Assembly: GCA_040219085.1 (NCBI GenBank)
Contig: JAVJTC010000029.1
Span: forward strand, 186,001 to 250,000
DNA length: 64,000 nt
Reading direction: 5' to 3'
Source: Acidimicrobiales bacterium
GTDB lineage: Bacteria; Actinomycetota; Acidimicrobiia; Acidimicrobiales; JAVJTC01
Part shown: positions 7,354 through 16,265 of the stretch, in pieces
Layout: each line of letters starts with the position of its first letter
Numbering within the stretch: position 1 is the stretch's first letter
Notes under the pieces: generated by a model
Database searches by the model: none
Told to the model about the DNA's origin: nothing
Seen by the model: only the letters and a program-made list of their open reading frames with translations
Position numbers and translations under genes: made by a program

Positions 7354-8961
7354 ATGACCGCAGTCACATCGGACGCGGGGGCCGGCGCCACGCCGGCCCC
7401 CGCCGTCCACCTCGACGACATCACGAAGCGCTACGGAGCTGTGGTCGCCTGCGATCACGTGGATCTCGAACTCCACCGGGGCGAGATCCACGGGATCCTC
7501 GGCGAGAACGGCGCGGGCAAGTCCACGCTCATGAAGATCCTGATCGGGCTCGTGCCACGCGACGACGGACGGATCTTCCTCGACGGTCACCGGGCCGAGA
7601 TCGAGGATCCACTCGACGCGGCCGAGGCGGGGATCGGCATGGTCCACCAGCACTTCAGCCTCGTCGAGGCCCTCACGGTCTGGGAGAACGTCACCCTCGG
7701 AGAGGCCGGGCGCTTCGACCCCGTCGGGTCACGCAGACGCGTGAGAGAGATCAGCGAGCACTACGGCCTGGGCGTCGACCCCGACGCCCGCGTGGCCGAC
7801 CTTCCGGCGGGCCTACGACAGCGGGTCGAGATCATCAAGTGTCTGCGCCGGAATCCGGACATCATCATCTTCGACGAACCCACGTCGGTCCTGACCCCCG
7901 CCGAGTCGGAGCGTCTGTTCGAAGTACTACGGCGCGCGGTCAGCGAGGAGAACAAGGCCGTCGCCCTCGTCAGCCACAAGCTCGACGAGATCCTGCGGGC
8001 CACCGACCGCGTCACCATCATGCGCACCGGCAAGGTGGTGGAGCGCATGGCCACCGCCGACGCCGACGCTCCGACCCTCGCCCGGGCGATGGTCGGCCGC
8101 GAGGTGTCGCTGCGCTCAGAGGGGGGAGCCCTCGGGGTCGTCACGACAACCACACAGGATGATGACGTTCACGACACCGCCGAGTCCGTGGAGATGGGCA
8201 GGCCCGTACTCGAGATCAGCGGCGTGGTGACCGTGGACCGTGAGGGTGTGCGCAAGCTCGACGGCCTCGACATCGTGGTCCATCCCGGAGAGATCGTCGG
8301 CGTCGCCGGGGTCGAGGGAAACGGGCAGGAGTCCCTCACGAACCTGCTCTCGAGCCTCGAGACCGTCGAGGCCGGTTCTGTCAGCGTCGACGGACGACCC
8401 GTCGAGATCGGTCGCGCCGGGGCGATGGCCCGGGCCGGCATCGCCGTGATCCCCGCGGACCGCCATGACTCCGGCTGCGTCCTCGAGATGTCCGTGGCGG
8501 AGAACCTCGTCGTCGTCGACCCCCACCGTTTGGCCAGGAAAGGCTTCTTCGACCCTTCGACGATCAGGCAACGGGCACGTGACCTGATCGAGGAGTTCCA
8601 GATCCAGACGAGTGGACCCGACGCACCGTTCTGGTCGCTGTCGGGCGGCAACCAGCAGCGCGTGATCCTCGCCCGGGAGCTGAGCAACGATCCGAAGGTG
8701 CTCCTCGCGGCGCAGCCCAGCCGTGGCCTCGACGTCGGCGCCATCGAGTACATGGGTGAACAACTGCGACAGGCGGCCGAGGACGGGGTCGGTGTGCTCC
8801 TCATCTCGAGTGAACTGGAGGAGATCATGGATCTCGCGGACCGGATCGTCGTCTTGTCCCGCGGCCGCATCGTGGGCGAGATGAGACGGGACCAGGTTGA
8901 TCTCGAACGCCTCGGGATGTTGATGGGCGGCGTGACCGAGGCAGAGGAGGCCGTGACGTGA
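7354..8961 (+). CDS. ABC importer ATPase with two nucleotide-binding domains (NupO/RbsA-like)
   Basis: The ATG at 7354, ten bases after the binding-protein stop, is preferred because the frame further upstream overlaps that gene. The 535-residue protein has two ATPase domains. The first has an intact Walker A (GENGAGKST), the signature-like LPAGLRQRVEI and Walker B IIIFDEPTSVL. The second has a changed Walker A (GVEGNGQES) but a clear signature, LSGGNQQRVILARELS. One intact and one degenerate site is usual for the RbsA/NupO class serving BMP-type importers. It powers uptake through the two permeases that follow and overlaps the first by 4 nt (GTGA). Confidence 0.93.
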   Translation: MTAVTSDAGAGATPAPAVHLDDITKRYGAVVACDHVDLELHRGEIHGILGENGAGKSTLMKILIGLVPRDDGRIFLDGHRAEIEDPLDAAEAGIGMVHQHFSLVEALTVWENVTLGEAGRFDPVGSRRRVREISEHYGLGVDPDARVADLPAGLRQRVEIIKCLRRNPDIIIFDEPTSVLTPAESERLFEVLRRAVSEENKAVALVSHKLDEILRATDRVTIMRTGKVVERMATADADAPTLARAMVGREVSLRSEGGALGVVTTTTQDDDVHDTAESVEMGRPVLEISGVVTVDREGVRKLDGLDIVVHPGEIVGVAGVEGNGQESLTNLLSSLETVEAGSVSVDGRPVEIGRAGAMARAGIAVIPADRHDSGCVLEMSVAENLVVVDPHRLARKGFFDPSTIRQRARDLIEEFQIQTSGPDAPFWSLSGGNQQRVILARELSNDPKVLLAAQPSRGLDVGAIEYMGEQLRQAAEDGVGVLLISSELEEIMDLADRIVVLSRGRIVGEMRRDQVDLERLGMLMGGVTEAEEAVT

Positions 8962-10130
8962 CGGCCACTCAGTCGGACGAGACGACTCCCGAAGCCTCCG
9001 GAGAAGATCCCACCGGACACACGGAATCGTCGCCGGCCGCCCCGTCGCGCCTCAAGGGTGCGGGTGAGGTACTCGTCATCTACGGCGTCTCGATCCTGGC
9101 GGCACTTGCGATCTCCGTGGTCCTGGTCGCAACCACCGGCGGCTCGGCCACCGAGGTCCTCAACGCGCTCCTCGACGGCTCCCTCCGTGCCCCCGGGCGC
9201 TGGGGTTCGACCCTGGGCGTGGCCGCTCCGCTGCTTCTGGTCGCTCTCGGCACCACCATCAACGCCCGGGCCGGCCTGATCAACATCGGCCAGGAGGGTC
9301 AGCTGATCATCGGGGCAGCGATGGCCGCCTTCCTGGCGAGCCGCATCGGGGGGCCCGGCGTGCTGGGCCTCATCGCGATCCTTCTCGCCGGCGTAGCCGC
9401 CGGCGCGATCTGGGCCGGCATCGCCGGCGCCCTGAAGTACTGGCGGTCGGTGCCGGAGGTCCTGACGTCACTTCTACTCGTCACCGTCGCGGCCCAGCTG
9501 ACCGGCTGGGGCCTCAACTACACGTGGATCCTGCTCGCCCGCTTCGACGAGGGACGATCCAACCGGGCGGTCTACAGCGATCAGCTGGCGACCGACATGC
9601 GGCTCCCCCATGTCACGCTGTTCGGAAACGACTTCCCGATCTCGGTCATCGTCGGCCTCGTGCTCGCGCTCATCGTCACGATCGTCCTCACCCGCACGGT
9701 GTGGGGATTCCAGATCCGCGTGCTCGGCCAGAATCCCCGCACGGCGCAGCGCTCCGGTGTCTCCGCGACGAAGTTCGGAATGACCGCCATGCTGCTGTCC
9801 GGTGGCTTCGCCGGCCTGGCGGGAGCGATGATGCTCGCCGGTGGAGACTTCGGGAACTACCGCTTCGCCCCCGGATTCGCAGTCAACATCGGCTTCGACG
9901 GCCTCCTCGTCGCCCTCATCGCCCGACGCAACCCGATCGCCGTCATTCCCATCGCGCTCCTGTTCGCCATGTTGCGGACCGGGTCCGGCTTCCTCGCCGC
10001 CACGGGCGTCGAACGCGAGATCACCGACATCGTGCAGGGTCTGCTCGTCTTCGCCTTCCTCATACCCCCTGCGATCCTCTTCATCCGCCAACGACGCCGG
10101 GCGCTCGCGGCGACGAGGGCACGAACATGA
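8958..10130 (+). CDS. ABC importer permease, first subunit (NupP-like)
   Basis: The 390-residue membrane protein starts at a GTG overlapping the ATPase stop. An extended polar N-terminus (about 35 residues) precedes about nine hydrophobic segments. The central motif NARAGLINIGQEGQLIIGAAMAA is typical of branched-chain-permease-fold subunits (PF02653) of BMP-type nucleoside importers, as is VLGQNPRTAQRSGVSATKFG in the loop that contacts the ATPase. It forms the transmembrane channel with the next gene product. Confidence 0.92.
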   Translation: MTATQSDETTPEASGEDPTGHTESSPAAPSRLKGAGEVLVIYGVSILAALAISVVLVATTGGSATEVLNALLDGSLRAPGRWGSTLGVAAPLLLVALGTTINARAGLINIGQEGQLIIGAAMAAFLASRIGGPGVLGLIAILLAGVAAGAIWAGIAGALKYWRSVPEVLTSLLLVTVAAQLTGWGLNYTWILLARFDEGRSNRAVYSDQLATDMRLPHVTLFGNDFPISVIVGLVLALIVTIVLTRTVWGFQIRVLGQNPRTAQRSGVSATKFGMTAMLLSGGFAGLAGAMMLAGGDFGNYRFAPGFAVNIGFDGLLVALIARRNPIAVIPIALLFAMLRTGSGFLAATGVEREITDIVQGLLVFAFLIPPAILFIRQRRRALAATRART

Positions 10131-10151
10131 CCCCGGGAGGTCTGCCACGAC

Positions 10152-11087
10152 ATGGGTGATTTCTTCGGAGCAGCCGGCGACGTCCTCTCCAACGAGGTCG
10201 CCTACGAGGCGACCGTGCGTTTCGCCGCGCTCCTCGTGTTCGCGGCCGTCGGTGAGCTCATCGCGGAACGCGCCGGAACGCTCAACATCTCCGTCGAGGG
10301 GATGGTCCTCGGTGGGGCCTTCGCCAGCGCCGTGGGCTACGACCTCACGGGTTCGGTCTCTGTGGGCCTGTGCATGGCGGCCAGCGCTGGCCTGACGGTC
10401 GCGATCGTCCACGGCAACCTGTCGCACCGCCTGACGGCCAACACCTTCGTGGTGGGCCTGACGCTCAACATCCTCCTGTTGGGTCTGACGAGCTTCCTGG
10501 ACTCCAACATCGAGCCCGTCTCCCGGGCCGCCCACAGGTTCGCGGTGCCCGGCCTCGCCGACATCCCGCTGATCGGTGGCGCCCTCTTCGAACAACCGTG
10601 GCCCCTCTACCTGATCTACCCACTCGTGCCGCTGTGCTGGTTCGTGCTGTACAGGACCCGCTGGGGTCTCGATGTGCGCGCCGTCGGCGAGAACCCGCAG
10701 TCCGCCGACGTGTCGGGACTCGACGTCAACAAGTTGCGGCGTCAGGCGGTGTACGTCTCGGGCCTGACCAGTGGCCTCGGCGGCGGCTACCTCGTCCTCG
10801 GCCAGATCGGCCGGTTCGAGTCGACCATCGTCGGCGGGCAGGGCATCATCGCCATCGTGGCGGTGATCTTCGGAGGGTGGACGTTCCGGGGCGCGATCAT
10901 CGGCTGCCTCCTGTTCGGTGCCGTCAACTCGTTCCGCCTCACACTGCCGACCCTCGGCCACGAAGCGAGCCCGGAGCTGCTGTCCGCACTGCCGTTCATC
11001 GTGACCATCGCCACGGTCGCGATCTTCGCCCACAGGACGCGCCAGCCCGCAGCGCTCGCCCAACCGTTCATCCGGGGACTGAAGTGA
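10152..11087 (+). CDS. ABC importer permease, second subunit (NupQ-like)
   Basis: The 311-residue membrane protein starts 21 bp after the first permease. It has the same PF02653 fold: LIAERAGTLNISVEGMVLGG near the N-terminus, and AVGENPQSADVSGLDVNKLRR as the ATPase-contact loop. The order binding protein, double ATPase, permease, permease is the standard layout for purine-nucleoside-type BMP importers. A good ribosome site for the following gene begins right after its stop. Confidence 0.92.
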   Translation: MGDFFGAAGDVLSNEVAYEATVRFAALLVFAAVGELIAERAGTLNISVEGMVLGGAFASAVGYDLTGSVSVGLCMAASAGLTVAIVHGNLSHRLTANTFVVGLTLNILLLGLTSFLDSNIEPVSRAAHRFAVPGLADIPLIGGALFEQPWPLYLIYPLVPLCWFVLYRTRWGLDVRAVGENPQSADVSGLDVNKLRRQAVYVSGLTSGLGGGYLVLGQIGRFESTIVGGQGIIAIVAVIFGGWTFRGAIIGCLLFGAVNSFRLTLPTLGHEASPELLSALPFIVTIATVAIFAHRTRQPAALAQPFIRGLK

Positions 11088-11115
11088 AAACGGTAGCGAC
11101 GAGGAGGGTGGGCCC

Positions 11116-11586
11116 ATGACCGTTCCGAGCCGTCTCGACGCCCTCTCGGGCTACCTCGAGGGCCATCTCCGTACCGAGTCCAAGGCGATCGACTCCCTCG
11201 CGGCTCTCGTCGAGGACCGACCGGAAGATGTCGCTACCTACCTGATCGGGCTGATCCTCGACGACGAGCGGCGCCATCACGACATCTTCGGGCGTATCCG
11301 CAACTCGCTCGAGTCGACGATCCAGTGGCGCGACATCGAGCCGAATGTGCCGACGGCGCGCCCGACGGCCTCCGATGCCGCCCATCTCCTCGAGGCGACC
11401 GAACGACTCCTGGAGATGGAGAAGGCCGACGAGACCGAACTCGCGGAACTGCGGAAGCGCTGGGAACACGACGGCGCTGAACACGAGCTGTGGGCCGTCC
11501 TGGTCGAGGTGGCCGAGCTCGACACCCGAAAGCACATCCGCCTGCTGAGCCACCTGCGCGACATCCTGCGCGAGAACGACTCCTGA
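11116..11586 (+). CDS. Predicted helical ferritin-like protein, function unknown
   Basis: The 156-residue all-helical protein follows the permease by 28 bp with a strong GAGGAGGG ribosome site. Glu/His pairs in helices (HLRTESK, DDERRHHDIFGRI, HDGAEHELW, DTRKHIRLLSHL) resemble ferritin-like or rubrerythrin-like metal-binding four-helix bundles. I do not recognise a named family, so metal binding is only a suggestion. Its last 13 codons (coding for LSHLRDILRENDS) lie in the first copy of a 38-bp tandem repeat. Each later copy would shift frame, so the gene ends at the TGA at the boundary of copies 1 and 2. Confidence 0.6.
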   Translation: MTVPSRLDALSGYLEGHLRTESKAIDSLAALVEDRPEDVATYLIGLILDDERRHHDIFGRIRNSLESTIQWRDIEPNVPTARPTASDAAHLLEATERLLEMEKADETELAELRKRWEHDGAEHELWAVLVEVAELDTRKHIRLLSHLRDILRENDS

Positions 11587-11660
11587 GCCACCGGCGCGAC
11601 ATCCTGCGCGAGAACGACTCCTGAGCCACCGGCGCGACATCCTGCGCGAGAACGACTCCT
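11547..11660. repeat. 38-bp tandem repeat, three copies, across the 3' end of a gene
   Basis: Three head-to-tail copies lie at 11547-11584, 11585-11622 and 11623-11660. Copies 2 and 3 are identical; copy 1 differs at one base (T for G at its tenth position region). Copy 1 encodes the C-terminus of the helical protein at 11116; copies 2 and 3 are downstream of its stop. The array ends 4 bp before the stop of the convergent MFS gene. It looks like a recent slippage duplication. Confidence 0.9.
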
Positions 11661-11663
11661 GAG

Positions 11664-13181
11664 CTAGATCGAGACCCGTTCGTCGTCGGCGTCCGAGGGG
11701 CTATGTCGTAGGAGCGTGATGGCCGCCGCCAGCGCCGCCACCGCGACCACGGCGCCCGCTACATGGGCCCACGCCAGACCGGACGCGACCGCGTCACGGG
11801 TCGCACCCGCGACATCGGCCGCCTCGTCGCCGGCCAGGAGCGAGCGGACGACCTCCACATCGCCGGTACGCCGGGCGACGACGAACAACAGGACCGAACC
11901 ACCGAGCGCCACCCCGTAGGTGATGCCGAGGGTGCGCACGAACTGGTGGGCGGCGTTCACGCGTCCGATCTCGGTCGCCACCGACCCTTTCTGGAGCAAC
12001 GTGAGCCCCGAGGTCGACACCAGCCCGATCGACAGCCCGGTGATGACGTAGGTCCCGAAGAGCCACCACATCGGCACCGAGGCGAACACGAAGGCCGCGC
12101 CGCCGACGAGGGCGGGAATCATGATGGACGAGCCGGCCATGATCACCTGGGCCTCGCTGTAGTGATCGAGCAGGCGGCTCGACGCCACCGACCCCGAGCT
12201 CCATCCGATCGTCAGGAACACGACCGTCGCCGCGGCGAAGCCGATGGAACGGCCCTCGACGAGGTTGATGTAGAGAGGCAGGTAGCTGTCGATACAGAGA
12301 CCGGCTGTCAGCACGAGCGCCGCGGTGAGATGCGCGAACCGGATGGGCGTGGCCGCCAGGTGCCGCCGCAGGAGCACCGGCTCCGCGCTGCGCCCCGCAT
12401 GCGCCCAGTACGCGGCGACGAGGAGGACCGAGCTGGCGGCTGCGACGCCGACCGCCCACCACCGCACCCCCACCTGGGCGAACCCGATCAGCGTGATGAG
12501 GGTCAGCGCCACGAGGAGGACGATCCCGACCACGTCCACGTGGGGACGGGTGGGTCGTAGGCGCGTGCGGGGGTGCTTCGTCCACCCGGCGACGAGCGCG
12601 GCCGCCGTGAGCGGGACCTGCAACAGGAACACGATCCGCCAGCTGGTGACCTCGAGGACCACGCCCGCCAGCGCAGGCCCACCGAGGCCGAGGGTGCCCC
12701 ACACGAGCGAGTTCGCGGCGAAAGCCCGCGCCCGCAACCTCGTGGGGTACGCGAGACCGACCGACGCGAAGGCGACGGTGATCACGAGACCGCCGCCGAG
12801 CCCCTGGGCCGTCCGGGCGGCCACGAGCAGCGGCAGGTTCGGCGCGAAGGCGCACATCAGCGACGTCACGAGGAACCAGACGACGGTGAGCCGGAACGTG
12901 CGCCGCACGCCGAATCCGTCGATGAGTGGACCCGCGACGATGACCGCGATCGCCGAGGCCCCGTAGTAGGCCGTGATGACCCACGGCAAGAGCCCGACGT
13001 CGCCCAGGTCCTCCGCGATGGAGGGCAGCGCCGCCGTCACCGCCAGCCCGTCGAACGCGGCGAGTGCCACGATCGTGAGGTTGGCCAGCGTGACGGGGAG
13101 CAGGCCGCCACTCCAGATTGTGGGGGCCTCGATGACCGCTGCGTCCTCGGCCGACGGCGCTTCGGGGGTCAGCTCGTCCAT
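11664..13181 (-). CDS. MFS transporter, DHA2 (EmrB/QacA-like) type
   Basis: The 505-residue protein has about 14 hydrophobic segments. Motifs of the major facilitator drug:H+ antiporter-2 group are present: DGLAVTAALPSIAEDLG in helix 1, PLIDGFGVRRTFR as motif A in the first loop, and GPALAGVVLEVTSWRIVFLLQ as the motif C-like segment. Such proteins usually export drugs or metabolites. As the last gene of the GntR-headed run it may export or import a substrate or intermediate of the pathway; this is inferred from position only. Confidence 0.88.
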   Translation of the reverse strand: MDELTPEAPSAEDAAVIEAPTIWSGGLLPVTLANLTIVALAAFDGLAVTAALPSIAEDLGDVGLLPWVITAYYGASAIAVIVAGPLIDGFGVRRTFRLTVVWFLVTSLMCAFAPNLPLLVAARTAQGLGGGLVITVAFASVGLAYPTRLRARAFAANSLVWGTLGLGGPALAGVVLEVTSWRIVFLLQVPLTAAALVAGWTKHPRTRLRPTRPHVDVVGIVLLVALTLITLIGFAQVGVRWWAVGVAAASSVLLVAAYWAHAGRSAEPVLLRRHLAATPIRFAHLTAALVLTAGLCIDSYLPLYINLVEGRSIGFAAATVVFLTIGWSSGSVASSRLLDHYSEAQVIMAGSSIMIPALVGGAAFVFASVPMWWLFGTYVITGLSIGLVSTSGLTLLQKGSVATEIGRVNAAHQFVRTLGITYGVALGGSVLLFVVARRTGDVEVVRSLLAGDEAADVAGATRDAVASGLAWAHVAGAVVAVAALAAAITLLRHSPSDADDERVSI

Positions 13182-13237
13182 GACCGTCGTCTCCCGGTCA
13201 CACCGGCCGCCGGAACCCGCCCCGGGTGTCGCGTCGC

Positions 13238-13549
13238 CTAGCCGATCTTCTTGAGCAGGGTGTCCGAGGTCATGCCCGAGACGAACAGGTCACTACCCTT
13301 CTTGAGGATCTCCAGGTAGTCGGACTGCTCGGTCAGCGAATCCAGGAACGCGTCGAGCTCACCTAGCGAGGGTGCGTCGACCGTCCAGTAGGCGACGCCG
13401 TACGCGCCGTAGGCCTCCATGTACGCGTCGATCCCGACGCCGTCGGAGGCATGGGACCGCTGGCACGCCGTGTACTCCGCGATCCAACCCTGCACCCGTG
13501 CGCGGTCACTCGACGCGACCTGCGCCTTCCTGATCATGCGAACCGTCAT
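13238..13549 (-). CDS. Small protein of unknown function, possible dimeric alpha/beta-barrel fold
   Basis: The ATG at 13549 with AGGAGA upstream is the preferred start, giving 103 residues. An earlier in-frame ATG at 13588 would overlap the DUF1989 gene and lacks such a site. The sequence has a repeated GxYGVAYW-like core (YMEAYGAYGVAYWTVDAPS) and a helix-rich second half ending in SDTLLKKIG. This length and pattern resemble small dimeric alpha-beta barrel proteins found next to oxygenases, but I cannot name a family. It lies 23 bp after the DUF1989 gene in the same run. Confidence 0.6.
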   Translation of the reverse strand: MTVRMIRKAQVASSDRARVQGWIAEYTACQRSHASDGVGIDAYMEAYGAYGVAYWTVDAPSLGELDAFLDSLTEQSDYLEILKKGSDLFVSGMTSDTLLKKIG

Positions 13550-13571
13550 TGCCGTCTCCTGTGGTGGTGGG

Positions 13572-14207
13572 TCATTGGTCGTCGACATCCCAGACCTCGA
13601 TGACGAGGCGCTTGGGGTCGTGGTCGTTCGATGCCGAGGTCTCGCTCGGGCACGCCGAGACGACGACGAGGACGTCGATCTCGGCCTTCATCTCGATGTG
13701 GTCGCCCGGGCCCGCGAGCGAGGGCTTGAAGACGATCTCGCGCTCGTCGATGACGTCGGTGTTCATGAAGATGTTGAAGACGTCGGGCACCAGGTCGGGT
13801 TCGATCCCCCAGGGGGCCACGGCCTCCTCGAGGTTCTCCTGACACGTTCTGTGTCCCGATGCGATGCCGTCGCGCACGTCGTAGACCCCCCGGGAGCACC
13901 GGCCACCGTTCCAGGCGAAGTGCACGCCGACAGGGTCGTCGACGACGGTGAGCATGAGGCGCTCGTAGGGAGGGCGTGACCACAGCGTCGTCAGGCGACG
14001 CATCGTCCCCGTGCCGGCCAACATGTTGAGAGCCACGGTCTGGCCTGCGTGGTATCCCTCGCGTGGATTGTCGAGGGCCACGAACGACGTGTCGGCGACC
14101 TGCGGCCCGTCGGGAGTGATGATGCGAACGTGCTGCCCGAGGCGCGCCTCGACCGCACGACCGTAGCACCGGGGCACTTCGACCCGTTCGACGAGACGGC
14201 GGCTCAT
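13572..14207 (-). CDS. DUF1989 (urea carboxylase-associated family) protein
   Basis: The 211-residue protein shows nearly all hallmarks of DUF1989: GPQVADTSFVALDN, GVHFAWNGGRCS, a CQENL stretch, LVPDVFNIFMNTDV, and SLAGPGDHIEMKAEIDVLVV ending in SACPSETSASN. Family members accompany urea amidolyase genes, and two (CgdA/CgdB) form a carboxyguanidine deiminase. No urea carboxylase or guanidine gene is in view. Here it follows a Rieske alpha subunit by a 4-nt overlap, so a role in handling a nitrogenous intermediate is plausible but unproven. Confidence 0.85.
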   Translation of the reverse strand: MSRRLVERVEVPRCYGRAVEARLGQHVRIITPDGPQVADTSFVALDNPREGYHAGQTVALNMLAGTGTMRRLTTLWSRPPYERLMLTVVDDPVGVHFAWNGGRCSRGVYDVRDGIASGHRTCQENLEEAVAPWGIEPDLVPDVFNIFMNTDVIDEREIVFKPSLAGPGDHIEMKAEIDVLVVVSACPSETSASNDHDPKRLVIEVWDVDDQ

Positions 14208-15577
14208 GACGCCGCTTCCGATCCCGCAAAGGCGACGCCGCCGTCCGCGGGTCCATCCACGATCTCACGGTCGACGTCCCCGTCGAGCACCGTGGTCAGC
14301 TCGACGTCGGATTCGACGAGACGTCGCCACTGGTCGATGTAGCCGCGCATGGGCGTCTCGTAGGTCACGGGCGCACGCGTCGTGCCGGCGTCGGTGGCGG
14401 CCTCCAGGGGGTCCCCGAGACCCTTGGACATGTCGACCCACTCCACCTCCCCGACGGCGAGGCCCCTCTGGCACCGCTCGAAGAGCTCGAGGTCGTCGGG
14501 GTTGCCCAGCGAGACGAAGTCCTCGGCGATCCGCATCCGCAGGATGTTGACCTCCCGGGGGACGTCGCGACCGGCGACCACCCAGGTGTTGAGCCGCGTC
14601 CGGTCCGGTGCGAGCGGCTGGACCACCTCGAAGTGGTTCCCCTTCACGAGGAGGTTCGGGAAGATCGACAGGTTGATCATGCTGCCGGGCACCATTTCGA
14701 GCACCTCGGCCGCGTCCCCTGGGCTCGAATCCCGGATCATCTCGCCGAAGATCTCCTTGCCCGGCACCGGGCGCTGCGTCTCCCAGAACGACCGGGACAT
14801 CCCGGGACGCTGATCGACGATGATGTGGCCGTTGCCCAGGTCCTCGCCGTACATCCCGGTGGTGTCGGGACTGTTCTTGAACTGCCCGAGCGATTTCCCC
14901 TCGCCGAACCGGCGCTCGTTCATCAGCACCCATGAGCGGTGGGCGAACGTGGGGTGCAGGCCGTCGCCGGCGTTGTCCCACGCGAGCTTCCAGTTCCCCT
15001 CGAAGACGAGCCGCTGGCAGTTGCGCACCTCGAGTCCGCCGCCCGGCACGCGGTCGATGAAGTAGTCGAGTGGCCCCCGAGCAGCCCCGAGCCACTCCCC
15101 GATACCGGGGGCGTCGAGGTTGAGTGTGCCGAACACGAGGCCGCGGTAGCTGGCGAGTCGGGGGATCTGGCGGAGCCCACGGTCGTCCTTGTCGAAGCCG
15201 CTGTCGGAATAGCCGCTGGGATACGGGACCGAGGCGAGAGCACCCCGGTTGGAGAACGTCCAGCCGTGATAGCCGCACTGGAAGTGTTTCGCCGTCCCCC
15301 GTTGCTCGTGACAGACGACCGACGCACGGTGCGAGCACCGGTTGAACAGCGCGTGCAGTTCGCCGTCGGCGTCGCGGGTGAGGAGGACCTGACGCAGGCC
15401 CAGGTGTGTCGCCAGGAAGTCGTTGGGGCCGGGGACCTGGCTCTCGTGGCCGAGGTAGACCCAGGTCCCGCCGAAGACACGGTCCATCTCCAGGGCGAAG
15501 ACGTCCGGATCGGTGTAGGCGCGCCGGTGGACACGCCCGGGCTGCACGAGCCCTTCGAGGGCCACTGTCTCACTCAT
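14204..15577 (-). CDS. Rieske ring-hydroxylating oxygenase alpha subunit (with beta partner)
   Basis: The 457-residue large subunit has a Rieske centre (NRCSHRASVVCHEQ, then FQCGYHGW: CxH-x17-CxxH) and a mononuclear iron site (WKLAWDNAGDGLHPTFAHRS supplies the two His). It should hydroxylate an aromatic or heterocyclic ring using O2 and electrons from a reductase. A beta subunit is encoded just upstream, so it is probably an alpha3beta3 enzyme of the benzoate/toluate or biphenyl dioxygenase type. The ribosome site GAGGAG precedes the ATG at 15577. No ferredoxin or reductase gene is nearby, so electron delivery must come from elsewhere. Confidence 0.92.
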   Translation of the reverse strand: MSETVALEGLVQPGRVHRRAYTDPDVFALEMDRVFGGTWVYLGHESQVPGPNDFLATHLGLRQVLLTRDADGELHALFNRCSHRASVVCHEQRGTAKHFQCGYHGWTFSNRGALASVPYPSGYSDSGFDKDDRGLRQIPRLASYRGLVFGTLNLDAPGIGEWLGAARGPLDYFIDRVPGGGLEVRNCQRLVFEGNWKLAWDNAGDGLHPTFAHRSWVLMNERRFGEGKSLGQFKNSPDTTGMYGEDLGNGHIIVDQRPGMSRSFWETQRPVPGKEIFGEMIRDSSPGDAAEVLEMVPGSMINLSIFPNLLVKGNHFEVVQPLAPDRTRLNTWVVAGRDVPREVNILRMRIAEDFVSLGNPDDLELFERCQRGLAVGEVEWVDMSKGLGDPLEAATDAGTTRAPVTYETPMRGYIDQWRRLVESDVELTTVLDGDVDREIVDGPADGGVAFAGSEAAS

Positions 15578-15682
15578 GGGTCATCTCCTCGAGGATCGCC
15601 GTGTCAGTCATGATTCGTCTCGGCGTTCGGGTCTGGTCGGGACAGCCATCACGGGGCCGCGTCCGCACCGCGGCTCGCCACA

Positions 15683-16231
15683 TCACAGGATGAACGTGAA
15701 CGGGGGGACGTCCCCACCTGCGTTCACCAGAGTGACGATCTTGACCCGGATCCGCCAGTCGCCGTCGGCCTCGTCGATCACGAAACGGTTGGTCGACGCG
15801 AACGCCGTGGCACGTTCGTGACGGTACTCCCACACCGTCGAGGCACACCGCACGAACAGTCCCCCGTCGTCGAGGGGCCAGGCATCGACCGTCGCGATGC
15901 TGCGGCATGTCCGCGATGCGGGCACCTGTGCGTGGGCCCACCCCGTCTCGAGCAGCGCCACCCGGTCCTCGATACGACTGCGGTCGTCGAAGAAGTACGC
16001 GACGCCGTCGCGGGGGTCGAGCCCCGGCTCGACGGGAACCCAGTACACGGACTCGTCGGCGAAGCGCGCCAGCCACTCCCTGTAGTGGTGGTCGTCGAGG
16101 AGGCGGGCCTCCTCGAACACGATGCTCTCGACCAGGGGCCGAAGGTCGGCCCGGGGGGCACCCACCGGCGGAACCGTGGCCAGGGCGTGCAGCGTTTCGT
16201 AGAGGGCGTCGTCGACGTAGTCGGCGGTCAT
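15683..16231 (-). CDS. Rieske oxygenase beta (small) subunit
   Basis: The ATG at 16231, with GGAG upstream, gives 182 residues, the usual size for a ring-hydroxylating dioxygenase beta subunit (SnoaL/NTF2-like fold). The frame is open further upstream, but that would overlap the amidohydrolase end. Family signatures are FEEARLLDDHHYREWLARFA, VYWVPVEPG, DDRSRIEDRVALLETGWAHA and RTCRSIATVDAW. The subunit supports assembly of the alpha subunit encoded 105 bp downstream. Confidence 0.9.
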   Translation of the reverse strand: MTADYVDDALYETLHALATVPPVGAPRADLRPLVESIVFEEARLLDDHHYREWLARFADESVYWVPVEPGLDPRDGVAYFFDDRSRIEDRVALLETGWAHAQVPASRTCRSIATVDAWPLDDGGLFVRCASTVWEYRHERATAFASTNRFVIDEADGDWRIRVKIVTLVNAGGDVPPFTFIL

Positions 16232-16265
16232 GGCTCGCTCCGTTCGAGGTCGATCGGTTGCCGGC

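Noticed and set aside
9474-11117. A 547-codon minus-strand frame opposite the ABC permeases
   Set aside because: The permeases on the plus strand are intact and operon-ordered; the reverse translation is Glu/Arg/Asp/Gly-rich with no membrane or domain signal.
11547-11660. CRISPR-like array
   Set aside because: The three 38-bp units are directly adjacent with no spacers, and no cas genes are in the window.
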